In this document: one piece after another, positions 34,850-46,149 of the stretch
How positions within the stretch are numbered: position 1 is the first letter of the stretch
How the letters are laid out: each line of letters opens with the position of its first letter
DNA from: Pollenia angustigena
Lineage: Eukaryota; Arthropoda; Insecta; Diptera; Polleniidae
Length of the DNA: 64,000 nucleotides
Direction: 5' to 3'
Assembly: GCA_930367215.1 (NCBI GenBank)
Contig: OV884060.1
Coordinates: 102,448,151 to 102,512,150, forward strand
The notes under the pieces: model-generated
Seen by the model: the letters and a program-made list of their open reading frames with translations, nothing else
Told to the model about the DNA's origin: nothing
The model's database searches: none
Program-made: the position numbers and the translations under genes

Positions 34850-36535
34850 ATTATATAGTGATAACTACTGATGCTGACAAATTGTTTACTTAAAAATAGC
34901 TTAAAATTTGTTTTTGGACTGGTGAAAACGATTAGAATCTAAAGCACCAAAAATAATTTCATACGGAATGGAAAATACGGAATTGACAGCATTCCGTACG
35001 GAATCTGTGACACGGCTGAATAAATTTTGTATAATTTTGTATATACAATAGTGTGTCCCAAAAAAAACATTTTTTCTTTAATATTTTTTGTGGGCACAAA
35101 CAAGCATTTCTGCCAACAATCTGCTTTGCCGGTCTTGAGGTTTGTTCATAACTTTGTCAAAACCCACGATTTTCTTCACATATGAGGAAACCATTTTAAA
35201 GAAAAATGTTCAACCTTTTATTTTGTAACTATATAAGTTTTTGCTCATTTAGGCATCCTGCATTAAAATTTTTCGTAATTTTTTGATATGTTTTGTAAAT
35301 AACGTTTTATAACACTTAAAATTTTTATGATAATGCAAAAAACTGTCAATACAGTTTGAAAGATCAATATACTCTTAGTAATTTAAAAAGAAGTTGCGAC
35401 ATTGATGTCAGGGTTGTTTACTACTAAGGCTGACCCCCATGCAGTAAAATACTAAAAATATGCAATAAAAAATCCAAACTATGCACTAAAAATAATAAAT
35501 GATATTCTCTAAAAACTTAAAAAATTCCATAAAAAATTGTTTTTTAATATTATTAAATTAAAAAAAGTAAACAATTGTTATTCAAATATCTTTTAAAAAC
35601 TTAAAAAACTTATTAAAATTTTCTTTGTTTATACAAATAGGTTTAATATAGGGATGTAACGATACATTTTTTTTTAAAAACCATATCGCGGCTATCGATA
35701 CCGATATGCTTATTGAATTCAAGTTATTATTGTGCAAAATTACAGTGTTGTACTGTTTTTCATACGGGATTTCCCGGGACAAAATTCCCAGGATCCCGCA
35801 CATTTCTCGAATTCCCGAAATTTGTTTAATTTAGTTCTGGTAACTTTACTGATGATATAATAGTAAATAAGTTGTGTCATGAAAAATATCTTAGCCGTTA
35901 GGCAGAAATGTCTTAAGTCTTTTAATTAAATTTTTTCTCTTTTGTTTGGTTCAAATCACTTGAGTCTAGCACAATTCCTTCTAATCGTTATCATCTGCTC
36001 TTAGGAAAAAAGTCTATGAAATGCACAAAATAACATAAGGAATAACTAGAGTTTCTGACTTAAGACAGTTTTGCCAAACGCCAAAGAGATGTCAATTCAT
36101 AACCGATAAGTAAGGCAATGTTGAAAAAAAACCGTTGGACCGATTGACATCAAACCAGGTTTCTCTTAAGTTTGATCCCGATACGGGTTTAGATTTTAGA
36201 AAAACTAAAGATATTATACAAATAAAACTATTAAGCGAACAAGAATCATAAGCACCAGTTTAACTTGTAACAATGTAAAACAATAAATAAACAGTGAGTT
36301 TATCTTTTCTTACATTCCCCACTACAATTGTTTAGTTATGTTTCCTGATCAAATTTTGACCCGGAAAAGTCACACCAGCTTATCAGTTCAACTAAAGCTA
36401 CGGTCACAATAAAAAAAAAAAAATTAATTGTAAACAATCAATGTCAAACCAACTCAAAAAGCGAAAAGTTGTACTCAAATGAGTGAACACAACTGAGTGT
36501 TTGTAATTCTCATTCATCCCTCAGTTTTATTTGTA
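34850..36535. other. AT-rich stretch with hAT-like ends near 35.65 and 35.77 kb
   Basis: TAGGGATGTAACGATACA at 35650-35667, followed by TATCGATACCGATA, resembles a common hAT terminus. CGGGATTTCCCGGGAC and ATTCCCAGGATCCCGCAC at 35766-35802 resemble the end of a second hAT type. Neither could be paired with an opposite end. The small frame on the minus strand covering this area is not a gene. 36120-36220 contains phrases shared loosely with 54640-54770. Confidence 0.45.
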
Positions 36536-36539
36536 TAAT

Positions 36540-36695
36540 ATCTTTATCTCTTGAAAAGTCTTTGGAAAAAGGTTTCCGGATGATCTGGCCTTGGCAACCA
36601 GTAAAATGCGCAAAGGAACTCGCTTATCCCCCAACAACAAATTTAAGTATATGTATTTATCAAGAATACAAATTGGGCATTTAGTACATCGTAAT
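36540..36695. repeat. Repeat shared with 54.77 kb
   Basis: AAAGTCTTTGGAAAAAG, TTTCCGGATGATCTGGCCT, GCAACCAGTAAAATGC and GCTTATCCCCCAACAACAAA are matched with scattered differences at 54785-54905 in the same orientation. Diverged interspersed repeat of unknown class. Confidence 0.65.
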
Positions 36696-36825
36696 TACTG
36701 ATATAAAAAAAAAATTTATTAATTAAATACGCCTTTTCTACATTAAAGTATCGATATATATTATGAAACTTAAAGAATATAAGCATTATTAAGTAGTGTT
36801 GCTCTCAAAATCGTTTTCCATCTTA

Positions 36826-37329
36826 AGCCTAGTACTCTGTTCAAATTTGTGAAAAATATTGAGCAACATTGATTATTCCACACGAAAAGTTGACATTTAT
36901 CAATGTTACCTATGATGCGAATTTACACAATTTGACGTTTTTATTCCTTCAAAGTATGCGACATTGTTTCGTGTATGTAAACAAACCCCACTTGTATTTT
37001 ACTAAAATTATATTTTTAATAAAAAATTTTATAAAAAAGAAAGTAAATATGAATAAAAAACTAATACCGGTTGTGTTATTTTAATTTTTTATTTCTTATT
37101 TAATATTTAGTTGATACTTTTTTGCTTTTGCTTAAAACTCCACGTGAAATAAAGGCAGCTTACATTATTTCGCAGTTGTAAAAAAATGTTGCCAGAAACA
37201 TTACGGAACTTTTTCACAAAATGAACAGAGTACAACTCTATCAACATTATTTCATAGATATTCAGCACTTGTTTTTTCATATGCATTTTGACAGCATTTC
37301 ACGTGAAATGTTGAACAGAGTACCAGGCT
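36826..37329. mobile_element. PIF/Harbinger-like MITE with TTA duplication
   Basis: The inverted ends are AGCCTRGTACTCTGTTC. The trinucleotide TTA flanks both sides (36823-36825 and 37330-37332), matching the TWA target of PIF/Harbinger elements. The interior is AT-rich, and the 71-codon open frame at 36869 has no recognisable domain. At 504 bp it is non-autonomous. Confidence 0.8.
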
Positions 37330-37332
37330 TTA

Positions 37333-38205
37333 CCTTAAGCCTAATACATTATAAGTAGCACTTAAGGCTCATAAACACTCTTTTCGACACTAAAAAAATA
37401 TACAAATTAATAAAATACTTTGATACCCATTGCACATTTTGCAAATTTCTTTCAGGGTATTCAATTTCAAATATTTCGTTCGAATATCGGTTATGTTCTT
37501 CTTCGATTATCGAATCCCTCCTTGATACTTTTCTAACTTTAAGTTCATAGTTATGGTTGTTTTATTTTTGACTAAAATTCGAAATTTTTAAAACGGCGTT
37601 AATTTAAAAAAAGTAGCGTTTGCCTGACGCATAACGTTTTTAACAAAATTCTCCAGTATTTATTTATTATTATTTAGAAAATCCCGAGCAGCGCAGGGAC
37701 CAAACAGCTCGTTAATTATAACTTTAAATAAGATTTTAAAAACAAAGAATTTAAATAGAATTCATGATAAAATTTAAAAAATATAAAATTGGTTTTACAA
37801 AAACAAAATCGTAAGAAATTATTTACACAGGCTTTGTTGAAAAAACTGACAAGTGGGGCACCCGGCGGGTTTACCTAATTCGAGTACGCTATATCCAGTG
37901 GAGGTTACCGCTTATACCGTTATTTCGAGAGTGGTGGAGATGGTAAAACGTATATTCTCGTAACTCGAAAACAGTTTAGTTTATTGAATAAAATCAAAAA
38001 CCGAAGTTCTGCAATAAAATTTAAATAGTGTTCTTTAAATAATAAGCGCAAATTTTTGTTTTTTAATAATTCATAACAAATTTAAAAATCCAGCCATGCT
38101 TCTAATTTTTTATGCACGTAGAGAAAACAAAGTTACAAACAAAATAAGCCACAACTGCTTAACATCTATCAACAACTTTTATCCACAAAAAAATTAAAAA
38201 TATAA
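37333..38205. other. No gene seen; GC-richer patch at 37850-37955
   Basis: GGGGCACCCGGCGGGTTTAC and the following ~90 bp are clearly less AT-rich than the surroundings but contain no frame or known RNA motif. At 37681-37700, CCCGAGCAGCGCAGGG followed by AACAGCTCG is reminiscent of some insect Helitron 3' ends but lacks a clean CTRR. Confidence 0.45.
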
Positions 38206-38312
38206 ATTAAATTTAAGAATTTTATAAAACGCCATATTTGTATGGAGTCCCCCTAAGGGGTGCAGATAAAGTGACTTGCCCTTGTTTTGAAAAAATATTA
38301 AAGACAAAAACT

Positions 38313-38392
38313 AATGGCGTTCGGTCATACATTTTATCCTCCTAGTGGCGACTCCTGGGCAGTTATGGGACTTTTTTTCAATATAATTCTAG
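38313..38392. repeat. Repeat segment shared with 19.6 kb
   Basis: TTCGGTCATACATTTTATCC, GGCAGTTATGGGACTTTTT and CAATATAATTCTAG match 19585-19660. The flanks differ between the copies. Confidence 0.7.
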
Positions 38393-38543
38393 TCTGTATT
38401 GAAAATTGTCTATGGGACTAGACATACCAGGTAGGTATGTATGTTAAAATAAAATTATAGAGAAGAAAAATAAAATTGGGTTGGTTATACAATTTCAACG
38501 TTACAACACAACTAATAACACTGCTTTACAAATTTTTAATTTG

Positions 38544-39105
38544 AAAAAGTACCAAGAACGCCACATGCCTAGATAAGTTAATTGGGACCTCCTGAAAACG
38601 AAAAACGCTGTAATTTTTTTTCCTAAGTACAGTTTTTAAGATAACGGTACTTTTGTGTTTTTCGGTGTATGGTCCCTCTCAAGCCCTTGTGGAGCCCAAC
38701 CGATCGTAACAAGTGGCACATTGTTGGAAAGGTAATTAAATGCCTTTTCCGTCGATATGTTTTCTATCTGATAAGAAATGATAAGAAACGAAAAATCCGA
38801 TCGTATTAACCGAATAGTATATTTAATTGCCAACATTTTAAGCGGATTTAAGGATTTTGTGGAACGACAATATTTTCATCTCATATAAAATTCCGTTTTT
38901 TTTAATCCATCAGTTTTAACGCTTAATTAACTATTCGGTTAATACGATCGCATTTTTCGGTTGGGCTCCACAAGGGTTTGAGTGGGACCATACACCGAAA
39001 AACACAAAAGTACCGTTAACTAAAAAACGGTACTTAGGAAAAAAATACAGCGTTTTTCGTGTTCAATTAACTTATCTAGGCATGTGGCGTTCTTGGTATT
39101 TTTTG
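38544..39105. mobile_element. Foldback-type element with ~150-bp inverted arms
   Basis: The left arm (38544-38704) and right arm (38959-39105) are inverted copies: outer phrases AACGCCACATGCCTAGATAA, inner phrases GTGTTTTTCGGTGTATGG and GTGGAGCCCAACCG. The pairing resumes farther in (CGATCGTATTAACCGAATAG at 38796-38815, inverted at 38929-38949), after an ~80-bp segment present only on the left side. The DNA or a transcript could fold into a hairpin of over 150 bp. No coding capacity; target duplication not clear. A 66-codon frame over the arm is incidental. Confidence 0.85.
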
Positions 39106-39467
39106 GCTGTAAACCAGAGTAATTAATTGATGATATTTTCTAAAATTTCTAAAATTTGAAATTTGATCACAGAAGAAACAGCAACAATTGCACCAAACAA
39201 GACTCTAATGGTGTTTTCTTTTCTGACAATAATGTTCCATATATGCTACCATTCGTGCGGGTTTTTGTTCCATTCTAAAAATATATGCAAAAATGTGAGA
39301 AGTTGTCGTTTTCCTTTCTAAACATGTTGCAACAATAAATGGCAAATTTGTTCCATTTCATACCCGCAGTTATAACTGAGTGTGAGATAATACCCTTTTT
39401 TGCATCTGCATAAAGTACTTTTTTATGCAAGCAAGTATTTTTTTTCTTGTGTTTGCGTTATATTGTG
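39106..39467. other. No gene seen
   Basis: AT-rich sequence between the foldback element and repeat copy C; I found no motif in it. Confidence 0.5.
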
Positions 39468-40000
39468 ATTATACCCTTCACCTCAGGTGGAAAAGGGTAT
39501 ATATAAGTTTGTCATTCCGTTTGTAATTTCTACAATATTCATCTAAGACCCTATATTGTATATATATTCTGGGTCCTTATGAGGAGAGGACAAAAACATC
39601 AAAAGTAATTACAACTCAACACTGCGAACATTAAACGGGTCATATTTCATTTTAATGATATTCATAGAACGTTCCTTCATGGTCTAGTTGTCTAGGGGGT
39701 GTGTTAAGTTAGAAACTGTTAGTTCTCTGGTTCAAATCTTGTTTTTTTAAAAAGAAAATTTTTTTTTAAATTTTTATTTTTTTTTTTTTATATTCTAAAA
39801 ACGATTTAAAAAAAAAATATTTACCAGTTTTCGCTTTTTAAATTTAATTTATAATGAAGTTTAAAGTATTGTTAATATGTATGTATACATATGTATGTAA
39901 AAATTATTTACTTTTTGTCTAGTTGCTCTGTATTCTGCTCCCACAATGGTGAAGGGTATATAAGATTCGGCACAGCCGAATATAGCACTCTTACTTGTTT
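39468..40000 (+). mobile_element. TATACCCT-head / TACTTGTTT-tail repeat, copy C
   Basis: The head hairpin ATACCCTTCACCTCAGGTGG-AAAAGGGTAT starts at 39471, followed by AGTTTGTCATTCCGTTTGTA and GACCCTATA-GTATATATATTCTGGG. The tail ATTCGGCACAGCCGAATATA then GCACTCTTACTTGTTT ends at 40000. Its head and first ~120 bp match the ~820-bp array units at 59 kb, and its tail matches copy A, so it links the two groups into one family. The middle is different and contains a tRNA-like insertion. Confidence 0.8.
39672..39746 (+). mobile_element. tRNA-derived (SINE-like) insertion with A and B boxes
   Basis: TGGTCTAGTTG (39680-39690) matches the pol III A-box consensus exactly and GGTTCAAATCT (39729-39739) matches the B box closely, 38 bp apart as in a tRNA. 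A T-run, a possible pol III terminator, begins at 39741. The D-arm resembles tRNA-Glu/Asp types, but the T-stem pairs poorly, so it is a SINE head or decayed tRNA copy rather than a working tRNA. It interrupts repeat copy C. Confidence 0.5.
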
Positions 40001-40389
40001 TTAGTTATATTGTGATGGATATAAAAACTTTTTGTATTTCGTTTGTTTTAGTTTTATTATATTTTTTTGTCGCAAAATTTTTAACAACAGCTGACATTAA
40101 TTATTGAAAATTAGTGCTGCTAACGCTTATTGGAATTGTAAGAAAATTTTATGTTGAAAATTGCTACAAGCGTGGTGAATATCGCTTTTAGTACAAACTT
40201 TGCATTCAATATTTAACACGCTAAATACACATTAGTGTTGAGTGTAAAACGTAACTATTATTTTGTTCCATTGTAATATAGAAAAATGTATCACTTTGTA
40301 AGGGTTCGTGTAACCTAATAAATATATTACACAACTATAACGCATCATTATTTTTTAGAAAAGAAAACACCATACATAAGGTATTTGTT
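40001..40389. other. No gene seen
   Basis: AT-rich sequence upstream of the Penelope-like fragment. It may contain unrecognised 5' parts of that element. Confidence 0.4.
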
Positions 40390-40745
40390 TACATATAACA
40401 AAACCAAACTGGACATATGTTAAATAGATAATGTAGTTTATGAAATAAAATGTGACGAAAACGACAGGGAAAGGTGTAAAATATGGTTACATTGGAACAA
40501 CAAAAAGAAGGTTAGAGACGAGAATTCCTGAGCACAAAACAGACGTCAATAATGCAAAAATAACGACGGCACTATCGCTGCATATAAAAATATTAGACAG
40601 AGAGCGGAGAGAGAACAAACGTTACATTTTCGAAAGCTTACAAGTCCGAGTGAAAATAAAAAAAAATACAATGAACACGAAAGAACACAGAAAAATAGTT
40701 GCACCAGTAAACGCATTAATCAAAAATAAAATCAGTTTTAATTGA
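40390..40745 (+). pseudogene. Penelope-like element GIY-YIG endonuclease fragment
   Basis: Reading from about 40390, NVVYEIKCDENDRERC (stop upstream, then open) is the conserved cysteine-containing segment before the nuclease in Penelope-like elements. A one-base frame change near 40485 leads into GYIGTTKRRLETRIPEHKTD, the GIY-YIG core, then LHIKILDRERRENKRYIFES, where the family has its conserved glutamate. The frame ends at 40745. In live elements this nuclease nicks target DNA for the linked reverse transcriptase. The RT domain is not visible upstream, so this is a 3' fragment. Confidence 0.8.
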
Positions 40746-40750
40746 AATTT

Positions 40751-40818
40751 TAATCAAGTGAATTAAACGTTTAATCAAGCGAATTAAACGTTTAATCAAG
40801 TGAATTAAAAGTTTAATA
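40751..40818 (+). repeat. 21-bp tandem repeat after the Penelope-like frame
   Basis: TAATCAAGTGAATTAAACGT repeats at 40751, 40772 and 40793 with a partial fourth, period 21 bp. It directly follows the stop codon and so lies in the element's 3' UTR. Confidence 0.85.
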
Positions 40819-40956
40819 GATATTATTAATTTGTATACTGGTGCAAATAAATGTTACCTACATACATCTAAAAAATAAGTAGTTACTTTGGTAGTTTAAG
40901 AAGAAAGCTTCTAAATAATGAGTAAAATTCGAAAACGTTAGTGGCAGTGCATGTAC

Positions 40957-42360
40957 TAGGGTATTCATTCGGTTAACCGCCAATCGGTTAACCGATTAAC
41001 TACTACCCGATTAACTGATCGGTTAATTTAAAATTGGCTTTTTTCGATTAACGATTAAACCGGTTAATTTCGGTCGATTGACCGATGTAACAAAAATTTC
41101 AATATTTTGTAGTATTATAATATATTTTTTGTGTTTTTAATTATTTGTTTCGTCTCATATACAAAATGTATATTTTATACAAACAAAGATGGTGTTCAGT
41201 GACCTTCATTTAAACCAATTTTCCGCCGACTCGTGACTAAAATTACAATGTTTTTAATTTTTTTATCATCATCGATCAGCAGGAATGTGGCGAAAAATGG
41301 ATTAAAATTTTGATTGTCAACACCTTTTTTTGTTTCACGTTTCTCATACATATATTCTCATATCAGTATTTTAACAGAATTAACCGAAACAATTAGAAAT
41401 GCTAAAAATTTTAAAAAACTCTAATGGCATAATGGAGTATGTTATATGTTAAGAGAAATCCTGGAAAAGGACTGAGAAATTAGATTTTCGATAGGCAAAA
41501 GAATTTTTTTGTCAAAACAAAAGAAAAGAATCGCTTTAATCCTAACCATTTAAACCAAATTACTTTTCTAAAAGATTATTTTATAAGATCCCCTTCAACT
41601 ATTGAAATAACTAATAAAATTATCTTAGTTTATTTTTTTTTAATACATATTTGGGGGATTCACAAGGAAGTCATAAAATCTTTAAATAATAACAAGAAAT
41701 ATATATCGTCGGCTTAATATGCAAACCGGTTAAATCCACTTTTTATGTAAATTGAGATGTTGAGGCCGTGTGGTAGAGGAAGATAAGCCTCGTCGCATGT
41801 AGTTTTTCTTCTATTTAAAAAAAGTCTTGAAGTGTGTAAGACTAACTGTATTTTTAATTTTCTATCAAGCTGCAAATAGGGAAAATAAAAAGTTTTTCGT
41901 CTCTCCTGTAAAATATGCTGAAAGTGAGTTAACAGGTTTGCATAATAAGCCGACGATATGACTGCTGTGTACTACTGTTCAGTAAGGACGAATCAATGAA
42001 CACAGCATTACAATTTTTATTTTTATTTATTTTAAACAATTGTAAAATACTATTTAGGATATTATGACGATATGACTTGATAGCACACCTTGTGTATTAA
42101 TTGAAAAAAATGCATATTACATATTTATGAATTGCTTTTTTTGTTTGCTCGTTTTAGTTCAAGAATTGTTATGTTTTGTATGTTATTGTTTTTAGTAATA
42201 AACTCCAAATAATAAACAAATAATGCATTTTTATATACTGAAATAACCATATTTATAAAAAAAACTTGATTAACCGGTTAACCGATCAAAAACAAAACTA
42301 ACCGATTATTAACCGATTAAACCAAAACCTCGGTTAATTAATCGAGCGAATAACCGAAAA
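40957..42360. mobile_element. hAT-like element with GGTTAACCG subterminal repeats
   Basis: It begins TAGGGTATTCATTCGG, followed by a dense cluster of GGTTAACCG/CGGTTAAT motifs to about 41085. It ends with the same motif cluster inverted (42268-42360) but lacks the final AATACCCTA, which the relative at 34846 retains. The right terminus is thus lost and no target duplication can be shown. The middle is colinear with 34290-34846, apart from a nested MITE at 41703-41959. No transposase frame. Confidence 0.75.
41703..41959. mobile_element. 257-bp MITE nested in hAT-like element
   Basis: ATATCGTCGGCTTAATATGC, then AAACCGGTTAA, is repeated inverted at 41930-41959 with two differences, giving ~29-bp arms. 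The relative at 34.5 kb lacks this insertion. The interior has a GC-richer patch, GAGGCCGTGTGGTAGAGG (41762-41779), of unknown nature. Confidence 0.85.
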
Positions 42361-42916
42361 GCAGGAAGAAGAGTTGGTAGACCACGGAAATTTTTTCCAT
42401 ATTAAAAACTATTAAATTTACCATTGTCACAATTTTAAGAAATCTAACGGAAACTCTTTGTATTTTCTTGTTGTTAGATTTCAAATAAGACCTACGATGT
42501 GTAAATTTTTAGAAATCGCATTTGGTGCGGATGGTTTTTATGCCAAAATGACCAGCAACAACGATTTTTATCTCTAATTTAGTATTGCCAATTACGTGGT
42601 GAAAGGAACATTTTTGGTAAAAAACGAGTCCTAACCCTAATGAGCACTATTTGAATTTAAGACTGGTTCTTACCATTTTTACTAAGCTTCGTCCTTTGAC
42701 AAAAATTTAATAAACCTATTTTTAATATTACATAACGCTTTAAAGGACAGACAACACACATCGTTCGATCTATTCAGAATATTATTCTAGGTTGATGTGC
42801 TTAATAAACGGTGGGTTTTACAGCAATATGGTAGCGAATGTACTTATAAAAATAAAAAAGCCAACATTTAAAAAAAATAGTTTGGCCGGTCTGAAGGCTT
42901 TTGTAATTGTAATAGC

Positions 42917-43444
42917 CTTTTTACACTGATCAACATCTAACATCTACCATCAATTTTCCACCATTTGCGAAAATGTTAACATCTTTCCATAAGAAATACA
43001 TAGGGCTAAAAACCAACATCTTTCAACATCTTTAAAAGATGTTTCTATCTCATTTTATTCCATTCTACATCTTTAGATTATTTTAGTGTCATCACTAGAA
43101 AAGTGGCAATAAGTTCTATTATTATTGTGGCATCACTGATAAAAAGAAATTTGTTTTGAAAGCAGCGTTGCCATTTGTCAAGTTTTATCTTTAATTGCAA
43201 TGTTTTTTTGTTAAGTATTTTTTATATTTTTAAACAAATTGAACTTCAAATACATTTTTGAGTTTTCTTTTTAAATTTGGCACTTTTGTGAGAAAAAATC
43301 ATTTTTAATTAAAAAAATTTTTTTTTTTCAAAAATGGTGACATTTTTGTTTGATGGTAGATGTTAGATGTGAGCAATGTAAACGAGTGTTTCACATTTTC
43401 TACATCTTTGATGGTGGATGTTAGATGTTGATCAGTGTAAAAAG
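42917..43444. mobile_element. 528-bp MITE with ~38-bp inverted ends
   Basis: TTTTTACACTGATCAACATC plus TAACATCTACCATCAA at the left is matched inverted at the right (43406-43444) with one difference. A second, partial copy of the end motif (GATGGTAGATGTTAGATG, about 43351-43368) lies just inside the right end, suggesting duplication of that terminus. Non-coding. Confidence 0.85.
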
Positions 43445-43599
43445 CCTATAAGCATTTAAAAAAAAAAAACAATAAATATTAAAATACCGCTTTTAACAAA
43501 ATTTGGTAGGATCATCTGGATTGGAATAAAATAAGCTTCAACCAAATTTAATCTTAATACCAACACAAAAAATTATTACAACCGAAATAAAAAAAAATT

Positions 43600-43800
43600 T
43601 GGAAACTCGTGTAAGATCCCTAGAGGGGAAGCGAACTGAAACCAAAGCAGTCCCGTGAATGGTCTTCGGTGGTAGGGACCGGTTCTAGTTTGAACACTTT
43701 CTATGAATAAGACCTATCACTTTTACATGAGGATGTCATTGGTGGGGGTCAATTGACACCATCTGACCAGTCACACATCTATTCTTAATGGACGTGTTTA
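43600..43800. other. GC-richer patch, possible LINE 3' UTR fragment
   Basis: The region from GATCCCTAGAGGGGAAGCG to GACCAGTCACACATC is markedly less AT-rich than its flanks and lacks an open frame. Its composition resembles LINE untranslated ends in this window (21.0-21.1 kb), but I cannot match it to a family. Confidence 0.3.
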
Positions 43801-44024
43801 GTGACAATTACTACAATGTAGTATTATTTCAATACGATGTAGTTTTATTTCAAAAAAAAGTCCTAGAATTAAATTCAAGAGCCAAATTTTAGAACGTCCC
43901 AAAAACATTTATCACAATACCGGTGAGGACTGTTCTTTAATTCATTACTTTTGCTAACTTTTTGTTATTCATAAACCAGTAGCTCGTTTCTGTATTTCTC
44001 GCATCGTAAAATTTTTTACATGAA

Positions 44025-44555
44025 GGGTGTGTGTGAAACGGTAGCAAAGTACTCATGGAAGTAAAATTTTGACACTATTGAGGTGAATAAAATTTCACTA
44101 GCCCTAGGGGCTAGTATAAGTTTTGACATTAGTGTAGAAAAATTTGACAACCACAAAATTATTTTTTCTCCTCAAATCTGTTTAAACAAAATAAAAAATA
44201 ATATGGAAGCAGGACCAGTGGCAAAAAAAAAAATTAAAAAGAATTCTACAAGATGTAAATATTTAATATGTATAAGCTTTTTTGGCAACACCTTTTGTAA
44301 AATTTGTTAATATCTCAGAACGAACTCATCAAATAGTTGTGACGATCTCATTTCGAATATAATTGAAATGATTATTGGTAAACGTTGGTTTAATTTATTA
44401 ACTTTTACAAAACTATTAGTAAATGTTTTTTTCTTTATGTCAAAATTTGACGTTGTCAAAAATGTTACAATTTCACACAGCACAAATATGAAAATTTTCT
44501 ACCACAAACAAATTTCATTTCACCATAGAACTTTGCTACCGTTTCACACACACCC
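44025..44555. mobile_element. 531-bp element nested in E2
   Basis: Its ends are GGGTGTGTGTGAAACGG plus TAGCAAAG, inverted at 44531-44555. GAA flanks both sides (44022-44024 and 44556-44558). E1 shows the empty site (ACATGAAGTGTGAAAC near 11100). The interior frame at 44083-44310 has no recognisable domain. The 3-bp duplication suggests a PIF/Harbinger-like or similar class. Confidence 0.9.
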
Positions 44556-44713
44556 GAAGTGTGAAACAAAAAATTCCATCGTTTCTCGATTTATGAGATA
44601 AAAGTGTTTCTGTATTTGAATGCGAAAACAGACACAACAAATTCTGTTTATACTGGAATATTTCCAGTCAAATAAAAGCGAAATGTCAACAAAAGAAATA
44701 AATATAATAAAAA

Positions 44714-46149
44714 CAGGGCTGCCAGATTTGACGAGTTATCGTCATCTTGACGATTTTTTGTTCCGATATTAACAAAGTGACGTTTTGATGATTTTTGCTA
44801 AAAAAGTGACGAAAGCAAAAGCAAAAACAAAATCAAAAATATTTTATAATTTTGTTGTTACTTTCTATATAAATTCATCTTGAATTTTTAAATTTCAAAC
44901 ACTTCTATTTTGTGACGTTGAAAATTGAAAAAAAAAAAATAATATGAATGTCTGTAGAAAGCAACAACAAATTTATAAAATATTTTTGATTTTGTTTTTG
45001 CTTTTAATGCAATTGTTGGCGTTACGTGTTACACTATAAGCCCCTTAGTCTTCGAAATAAGATAATTGTAAACATTTTTATATGTCTGTTTATTAGAAAA
45101 AAAGATATCTTTTGAAACAAGGGTTAAATTTTTATATTTATCCCTATTGTGAAAATTGTCCTCGAAATTGTTTGTCTCTTCCCTAAAAAATGTATCGGCA
45201 AAAGCAAAATTTCGAGGGAAAGTAATGGACCGACTTGGCTTATTTTGAACATTTAATACTTCTTATATACATATACAAAATATGATTGATATTTGATATT
45301 CTTATCTTATATGTACACTTTTGTGCCAAAACCATTATTCCGGCAAGAAAGAAATTTGTTTGTCTCCCAGTGAAAACTTTTTCGAAATGGATAGCTTCTT
45401 TCACTCGTTATTTAGTAGCATTCTTCCATAAGAACTTCGATAACTACTTATTTCTGGATGTATTTAGATTAAAAAAAAAAAATGACTTACTTTTGAATTT
45501 GTTCATTTTGGCACAACCCTTGTAAAATTCATTAGTTTTTCAGTAGAATTGTATGTAGTGCTTTTATGTGTTTCTGATTACTTAATATATTATTTTGTAG
45601 GCGAAGATTTTACTGGGTCTTTAACCCGTTTATTTATAAACCGATTTTTTTAATTTTAACTACCAGGTATTCTACTAAGTCTTTTTCAGGTAAAAAAGAA
45701 AAAGATTATAGGAATAGGTAAATTAAAGATTTATATCTCAGCCATTTGTAAACCGATTTAGTTAAATTTCAATAATATACTATTTCGTACTACATACGAT
45801 ATAAATATAAAACAACGTTGTCACTATCAATTCCATAAAAACCCAGAATATTTATAATACTGTTATCAAAGCTGATTTTTTAATTTTTCATTTTTATCGG
45901 ATTAAAGAAAATAAATAATTTTTTAAAAAATAATCCTCCAGCTTAACAAAATAAATATAAATTTAATGAAATTATTAAATACCCATGAACTTTAAGTATG
46001 TTTTTGTTTGATTATTTTATAATAAAAGTCGAAACAAATTTGTTTAAAATTGATTTTTAATTGCGCGATTTTTAAAACAAAAGAGACGATCTTTTTAATT
46101 TTTTCTGAGGAAATTGACGATTTTGACCCCAATTTATCTGGCAGCACTG
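44714..46149. mobile_element. Old hAT-like element nested in E2
   Basis: Counterpart of 11418-12840, with CAGGGCTGCCAGAT and inverted CAGTGCTGCCAGAT ends. Because both E copies contain it at the same place, its insertion predates their spread. Confidence 0.6.

Noticed and set aside
37681..37720. Possible third Helitron 3' end (CCCGAGCAGCGCAGGG)
   Set aside because: The stem is imperfect and the expected CTRR-T ending is not present.
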